Shown: positions 59,853 to 64,000 of the stretch, piece by piece
Layout: every line of letters begins with the position of its first letter
Position numbering within the stretch: position 1 is the stretch's first letter
Origin: CAWJFJ01 sp963800065
Lineage (GTDB): Bacteria > Actinomycetota > Acidimicrobiia > Acidimicrobiales > UBA8190
DNA length: 64,000 nt
Direction: 5' to 3'
Assembly: GCA_963800065.1 (NCBI GenBank)
Contig: CAWCZO010000009.1
Coordinates: forward strand, 62,001 to 126,000
Made by a program: the position numbers and the translations under genes
Notes under the pieces: model-generated
The model's input: the letters and a program-made list of their open reading frames with translations, nothing else
What the model was told of the DNA's origin: nothing
Database searches by the model: none

Positions 59853-61427
59853 TCAATCGATCTTCTCGAGCGTCCTCTCGACCTGCGAGAACTCCCTCTC
59901 GATCTTGGACAACTCGGCCTCGGTCCCTTGGGCTTTCGGCCCCGTGAACCATTTGCGGGCCGACGCCAGCCAGTAGATACCGGCGTACAGCAGGACGACG
60001 CCGACGGCGATGGGGGCGTAGTTGAAAGTGTCGCGGTTGATCGGAGAAAACTCCGGCAGCATGAAGAGGATGGCGATGATGGCCACCCAGATCACGCCCA
60101 GCCACCCGACGAACGAGCTCCACTTGCCCAGGCTCCAGCGGCCACTCTCCCAGCTCTTGCCCTGGAGGCGTCGCAGGAGGGTGGGAATGACGTAGGCGAT
60201 GTAGAGACCGATGGTGGCGATCGACGTGACGGCGCCGTAAGCCACACCGCTCCACAGGGAGGGGACGGCGAGGATGAAGGCGAAGACCACGCAGAACCAG
60301 ATGCTGTTCGTCGGCGTCCTCGTCCGCGGGTTGATCCGGTGCCAGTAACGGTGACCGGGCACGGCGCCGTCCCGGCTGAAGGCGTACAGCATGCGGGAGT
60401 TGGCCGTCACCGACGCCATTCCGCAATAGGCCTGTGCCATGAAGGCGATGATGAGCAGGAACTCGGCGGTGTGGCGTCCGACGGCGGTCGTCCAGATGAG
60501 CACGGGCGCGAATTCCTGCACGGCCTCCTTGGCGTAGACGGCCGATTGCGTGGGGATGACGAACGTGATGGCCAGGATGAGGATCCAGCCGGCTACCAGG
60601 GACACGACGATCGAGCTCACGATCCCCCGGGGAGCGGCGATGTCGGGGTTTCTCGTCTCCTCCGACATGTGAGCGGAGGCGTCGTAGCCGGTGAATGTGT
60701 ACTGGGCCAACAACAGCCCGATGAAGAACACGTAGATGGTGGAGTGGAAGCCCGAGAGGTTGACGAACTTCGTGAAGACGAACGAGGCCGAGGCGTGGTG
60801 GTTCGGGACGAAGGCCAGGACGCCGGCGATGATGCCGACGCCGAGGAGGTGCCACCAGACCGAGATGTCCGAGAGGAGAGCCACCACCCGCACCCCGAAG
60901 GTGTTCAGGAGGCCGTGGATGATGAGGATGCCGGCGTAGACGACGAGGATGTAACCGGCCGTCGTCTTGTACCCCGTCGTCATGTTGAGGAAAGACGTGA
61001 AGAAGAAGGCGAATCCGTAGTCGATGCCCGCCGTGATGGCCACCTGGCCGAGCAGGTTGAACCAACCGGTGAACCAGCTCCAGGCGCCGGGTTGGTTCTT
61101 GGCCAGCTTGGCCGACCAGTAGTACAGGCCCCCTGCCGTGGGGTACTTCGAGGCGATCTCCGCCATCCCCAGGCCGACCACGGTGGTCATGATGCCGACC
61201 AGGATCCAGCCCCAGACGATGTCGACCGGGCCGCCCTCCTGCATTCCGAAGAAGTAGAGCGTGAGGCACCCCGACAACACCGAGATGATGGTGAACGAAA
61301 CGGCGAAGTTCGAGAACCCGCCCATCCGCCGCCGGAGCTCCTGGGCGTAACCGAGCTTGTGGAGCTCGGCTACATCCTTGTCCATGGCCGAGGATCCGGC
61401 GTGGTCTGTGTCGCTGATCGCTGCCAT
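59853..61427 (-). CDS. APC-superfamily amino-acid permease
   Basis: This 524-aa transporter has 12 membrane helices predicted from hydrophobic spacing. The APC signature is in the first helices (MGGFSNFAVSFTIISVLSGC; IVGxG-like VGLGMAEIASKYPTAGGLYY). Helix 6 has TFTGYDASAHMSEETRNPDI and helix 8 region ANSRMLYAFSRDGAVPGHRY. These match the AAT/GABA-choline type of permeases. It imports amino acids, GABA or choline-like substrates. ATG at 61427 has GGGGGG upstream. The tail contains a coiled coil (TEAELSKIEREFSQVERTLE). Divergent from uspA. Confidence 0.93.
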   Translation of the reverse strand: MAAISDTDHAGSSAMDKDVAELHKLGYAQELRRRMGGFSNFAVSFTIISVLSGCLTLYFFGMQEGGPVDIVWGWILVGIMTTVVGLGMAEIASKYPTAGGLYYWSAKLAKNQPGAWSWFTGWFNLLGQVAITAGIDYGFAFFFTSFLNMTTGYKTTAGYILVVYAGILIIHGLLNTFGVRVVALLSDISVWWHLLGVGIIAGVLAFVPNHHASASFVFTKFVNLSGFHSTIYVFFIGLLLAQYTFTGYDASAHMSEETRNPDIAAPRGIVSSIVVSLVAGWILILAITFVIPTQSAVYAKEAVQEFAPVLIWTTAVGRHTAEFLLIIAFMAQAYCGMASVTANSRMLYAFSRDGAVPGHRYWHRINPRTRTPTNSIWFCVVFAFILAVPSLWSGVAYGAVTSIATIGLYIAYVIPTLLRRLQGKSWESGRWSLGKWSSFVGWLGVIWVAIIAILFMLPEFSPINRDTFNYAPIAVGVVLLYAGIYWLASARKWFTGPKAQGTEAELSKIEREFSQVERTLEKID

Positions 61428-61736
61428 GACGACCCCCCTTAGCCCGGATATCTATTCGTCCCAGCGCACATCGCAGCAGGTGACCGGTCCGGTGTCAACC
61501 ATCCTCGGCGCCGGTCTCGATCTCGGTGAAGACGACGCGTGTGAACGAGGCGACGGCGGCAGTGACGATCCCGGCGCGGGACTGAAAGTGATCCACCGTT
61601 GTGAACCCGGGCACATGATTCGAGCAACCGGGGCAGAATGGTTCGAAGGCAGACCGGTTGGGCAGACCGAATGGGAAGGGATGGCGTCGACGGCGGCGGC
61701 GGCCCGGCATGATGGATGGCGAGCGCTCAGGGAGGC
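61428..61736. other. Divergent intergenic region, APC permease/uspA
   Basis: About 310 bp with no supportable gene. It should hold promoters for both flanking genes. No clear -10/-35 pair, hairpin or repeat was identified. Minus-strand frames here are shadows continuing from the uspA antisense. Confidence 0.4.
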
Positions 61737-62195
61737 ATGGTGGCCAACGAAAGCGGCGGGAGGAAACCGAGGATCGTGGTGGGGGTGGACGGCTCCGAGT
61801 CGTCGCGTCACGCCTTGCGATGGGCGGCCCGGCAGGCCCAGCTCACGGGGGCGAGCCTCGACGTGGTCATAACATGGGAGCTCCCCACCACATTCGGCTG
61901 GGTTCCCCCCTATCCGTCGGACTTCAATCCGGCCGGGGACGCGCAGAAGGCCGCCGACGACGAGGTGAGCTCGGCGTTGGGCGCCTACCCCGACGTCGTG
62001 GCGCACACCACGGTCGTCGAAGGTCACCCGGCGCCGACACTCGTGCAGGCGTCACGCGGTGCGGATCTCCTCGTCCTGGGCAGCCGGGGGCACGGTGAGT
62101 TCGCCGGGATGCTTCTCGGATCGGTGACCCAGCACCTCGTCACGAACTCTCACTGTCCTGTCCTCGTCTGGCGCCGCGACTCCGATCCCTCCTAG
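61737..62195 (+). CDS. Universal stress protein (UspA family)
   Basis: This 152-aa single-domain Usp has RIVVGVDGSESSRHALRWAA and the ATP-binding motif GSRGHGEFAGMLLGSVTQHL with VTNSHCPVLVW after it. It binds ATP and is usually induced by stress or hypoxia. Start choice is uncertain: ATG 61737 is only one base from GGGAGG, GTG 61740 has a better 4-base spacing, and 61716 is also in frame. It is followed 19 bp later by PPK2, likely in one transcript. Confidence 0.93.
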   Translation: MVANESGGRKPRIVVGVDGSESSRHALRWAARQAQLTGASLDVVITWELPTTFGWVPPYPSDFNPAGDAQKAADDEVSSALGAYPDVVAHTTVVEGHPAPTLVQASRGADLLVLGSRGHGEFAGMLLGSVTQHLVTNSHCPVLVWRRDSDPS

Positions 62196-62214
62196 GCGTC
62201 CCGCGGTTCATCCG

Positions 62215-63018
62215 GTGACCGATCGCTGGCGCGTCCAGCCGGGACGTAAGACCGCTCTTGGCGACTTCGACCCCGCCTCCATGTCCGGTGCCCCCGGGGA
62301 CCGCGTCGCCACGGAGGCGGAACTCACCCTTCTCCAGAGCCGGCTCCAGGAGCTGCAGGGACGCCTGTGGGCCGAGGGTCGCCGGTCTCTCCTGGTCGTC
62401 CTCCAAGGTTTGGATGCCGCCGGCAAGGACGGCACCATCAAGCATGTGTTCACCGGTGTGAACCCGCAAGGGGCCCGGGTGGCCTCGTTCAAGGAACCGA
62501 CGGCCGAAGAGCTCTCCCACGACTTCCTCTGGCGTGTCCACCGCCAGGTGCCCCGGGGGGGCGAGATCGGCATCTTCAACCGTTCTCACTACGAGGACGT
62601 CCTGGTGGCGCGGGTCGACGAACTGGTCGGAGCCGACGTCTGGCGCCCACGGTTCGAGCACATCAACGCCTTCGAGCGCCTGCTGGCCCACGGGGGGACG
62701 ACGATGATCAAGTTCTTCCTCCATATCTCCCGGGAAGAACAGGGGAGGCGTCTGCGGGAACGGCTCGACCAACCGGACAAGCGGTGGAAGCTCAGCCGTT
62801 CCGATTTCACCGAGCGCCGGAACTGGGATGACTACCAGGTGGCCTACGCCGAGGTCCTCACCAAGACGTCCACCGAGATCGCGCCCTGGTACGTGATTCC
62901 CTCCGAGCACAGGTGGTTCCGCAACTGGGCCGTGAGCCGGACCCTCGTCGACGTTCTGGAGGCGATGGATCCGCGCTATCCGGAGCCGCCTCCGTTGGAG
63001 GACGTCACCATCAGTTGA
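62215..63018 (+). CDS. ppk2: Polyphosphate kinase 2
   Basis: This 267-aa single-domain PPK2 has Walker A GLDAAGKDG (residues 65-73), GVNPQGARVASFKEPTAEEL, Walker B-like EIGIFNRSHYEDVLVARV, lid segment RRLRERLDQPDKRWKLS and DDYQVAYAEVLTKTSTEIAP with WYVIPS. It transfers phosphate between polyphosphate and nucleotides (AMP, ADP or GDP). GTG at 62215. Coupling with uspA suggests a stress or energy-supply role. Its stop lies 8 bp inside the convergent SRPBCC gene. Confidence 0.95.
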   Translation: MTDRWRVQPGRKTALGDFDPASMSGAPGDRVATEAELTLLQSRLQELQGRLWAEGRRSLLVVLQGLDAAGKDGTIKHVFTGVNPQGARVASFKEPTAEELSHDFLWRVHRQVPRGGEIGIFNRSHYEDVLVARVDELVGADVWRPRFEHINAFERLLAHGGTTMIKFFLHISREEQGRRLRERLDQPDKRWKLSRSDFTERRNWDDYQVAYAEVLTKTSTEIAPWYVIPSEHRWFRNWAVSRTLVDVLEAMDPRYPEPPPLEDVTIS

Positions 63019-63499
63019 GGCGCTCGGCGTAGCGGCAGACGCGGACGGCGAAGCCGGCCGTCATCCTGGCCAGGACCAGACGGATGACGGCCCCGGTCCC
63101 GGGAACGAGCTCGTCGAAACTCCCCCGCCAGGTCACCGCCGTTCCGCCACCGTCGGCACGCAGGTCGACGTCGGCGCGGTAACGGCGGACGGGCAGGCCG
63201 CTGACGGCGACGTAGCCCAGGTGGTGGGGTGGATCCCACGCCACCACCTCCTCGCTGCTCCCGCCCGGTCCTAGGGCGAACCGTCGCAGGGCACCGACAC
63301 CGTCGGGGACCGGCTGGCCGGGGCGCAACAGGAAGGTGCGCGTCATCCACGACCACTCCTTCCATCGCGCCGCCTCGCCGATGAGGGGCCAGACCACATC
63401 GACGGGTGCCGCCGAGCGCGCCTCCGAGGTGAACGTCCACCGGCCGCTGTCCGGTGAAGGCTCGGGCGCACCGACCGTGCCGGGGGACCCGTCGGGCAC
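63011..63499 (-). CDS. SRPBCC-family protein
   Basis: This helix-grip protein of about 162 aa has WTFTSEARSAAPVDVVWPLI, EVVAWDPPHHLGYVAVSGLP, a strand GGTAVTWRGSFDELVPGTGA, and a final helix VIRLVLARMTAGFAVRVCRY. It binds a hydrophobic ligand or acts with a partner. GTG at 63499 begins five bases after the preceding gene's stop; a TTG at 63508 overlaps that stop. It is thus likely translated with the SRPBCC gene upstream. Confidence 0.82.
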   Translation of the reverse strand: MPDGSPGTVGAPEPSPDSGRWTFTSEARSAAPVDVVWPLIGEAARWKEWSWMTRTFLLRPGQPVPDGVGALRRFALGPGGSSEEVVAWDPPHHLGYVAVSGLPVRRYRADVDLRADGGGTAVTWRGSFDELVPGTGAVIRLVLARMTAGFAVRVCRYAERLN

Positions 63500-63504
63500 G
63501 CCGG

Positions 63505-63888
63505 TCAACCGCCCAGATGGTCCTTCAGTGCCTGCAGGCTCTGTTGGTAGATGCCCTGCATCATCTCCGTCATGTCGTCGGGCTCGACCTCGACGTCCCA
63601 CGTGACCAGGGACCCGTCGCCGTCAGGGACCACGGTGATGGTGGCCTTGTGATTGCCCACCGGGACTCCGCCGACGATGCCGTAGACGATCTCCCGCCCT
63701 TCGTCGTCGCTACTGATGAGCCGCTCGGTGATCTCCATCCCCATCATCTTCAGGATGCGGTCGTCGCCGTCCACGACACAGGACTCGATACCCGGCATCC
63801 AACCGCCGATGCCGCCGAAGTCCCCGGCCACGGCCCACACGGCGTCAGCCGGCTTGGCGATCTGGATCTCTGCGTGCCCTTTTCCCAC
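63505..63888 (-). CDS. SRPBCC-family protein (second of a pair)
   Basis: This START-like protein of about 127 aa has GHAEIQIAKPADAVWAVAGD, FGGIGGWMPGIESCVVDGDD, strands LISSDDEGREIVYGIVGGVP and KATITVVPDGDGSLVTWDVE, and the terminal helix MTEMMQGIYQQSLQALKDHL. The layout fits the polyketide-cyclase/dehydrase subgroup. GTG at 63888 has GGAGG five bases before it; ATG at 63900 sits directly on the RBS, so the GTG is preferred. It is first of a same-strand SRPBCC pair. Confidence 0.85.
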   Translation of the reverse strand: MGKGHAEIQIAKPADAVWAVAGDFGGIGGWMPGIESCVVDGDDRILKMMGMEITERLISSDDEGREIVYGIVGGVPVGNHKATITVVPDGDGSLVTWDVEVEPDDMTEMMQGIYQQSLQALKDHLGG

Positions 63889-64000
63889 TGTCCCCTCCAT
63901 CCTCCGGCGGAGCCTGCAGCATGCCATGACTGCCTGTCGCCGGCGAGGGCACCGGTGCCGATGCCGGTGCCGGTGCCGTTTCCGGTGAAGGTCTCAGGCC

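Noticed and set aside
63930..63980. CCGGTG-rich short repeats at the window end
   Set aside because: Short, imperfect GC-rich repeats without spacers; too little sequence to call a feature.
1..64000. CRISPR arrays, rRNA genes, replication origin, classic defence systems
   Set aside because: No regularly spaced repeats, rRNA-like stretches, DnaA-box clusters or recognisable restriction, BREX, CBASS or toxin-antitoxin genes were seen.

Overview
The window is high-GC DNA from a free-living actinobacterium. Supporting signs are two Lsr2-type proteins, an HU protein with a long basic tail like HupB, several LLM (luciferase-like) flavin or F420 oxidoreductases, a cyclic-nucleotide-binding ABC ATPase of the Rv0073/Rv2564 type, frequent GTG starts, and genes with little or no leader. 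An environmental, possibly acidimicrobial, lineage would fit, but the sequence alone does not prove it.

Bases 1 to about 14.2 kb are an accessory, partly decayed region. They hold short orphan genes and coding traces (1.1-3.6 kb), a full-length GGDEF-EAL c-di-GMP protein (3.6-5.5 kb), two small secreted proteins, and mobile DNA. The mobile DNA is a 5'-truncated IS110 transposase, a complete IS630 element with 35-bp inverted repeats and TA flanks, a 3'-half tRNA-Gly(GCC) remnant, and an IS256-family element (12403-14155). The IS256 element carries a DUF3024 gene inside its inverted repeats, and its transposase has an amber codon near the C-terminus.

From 14.2 kb on the DNA is gene-dense and core-like. 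14-20 kb: DUF899 protein, FtsX-like permease with ABC ATPase-cNMP fusion, tandem Lsr2-like genes, PF03640 lipoprotein, MsrA, an ABC transporter remnant and a cysteine-less DksA/TraR-like protein. 20-26 kb: a divergent acyl-CoA cluster (Rieske oxygenase and CoA racemase/transferase on one side; thiolase and acyl-CoA synthetase on the other). 26-36 kb: HDOD-EAL protein, phospholipase C-like protein, BI-1 protein, PrmC-like methyltransferase, SRPBCC protein, gamma-glutamyltransferase-like protein, LLM oxidoreductase, and a TIM-barrel isomerase/dehydrogenase pair. 36-40 kb: a large adenylate cyclase-ATPase-TPR regulator and HU.

40-64 kb: a DUF4232 protein, a divergent aminotransferase/MocR pair with a putative operator and an apparent poly-C frameshift, P450, an S15-type hydrolase lipoprotein, a racemase-like protein, CorA, an LLM oxidoreductase, a MarR/DHA2-exporter operon with a candidate operator, a DUF3089 lipoprotein, a second Gfo/Idh/MocA dehydrogenase, a SnoaL-like protein, amidase, HAD phosphatase, a COG4280-like membrane pair, ABM and VOC proteins, a YceH homologue, an APC permease, UspA, PPK2 and two SRPBCC proteins. 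Neighbouring genes often overlap by 1-11 bp in both tandem and convergent arrangements.

The most unusual signals are the IS256 element with a DUF3024 passenger, the tRNA-Gly remnant amid the insertion sequences, the tandem Lsr2-like genes with altered or absent DNA-binding tails, the cNMP-linked ABC module, the cysteine-less TraR-like protein, and the MocR poly-C frameshift.
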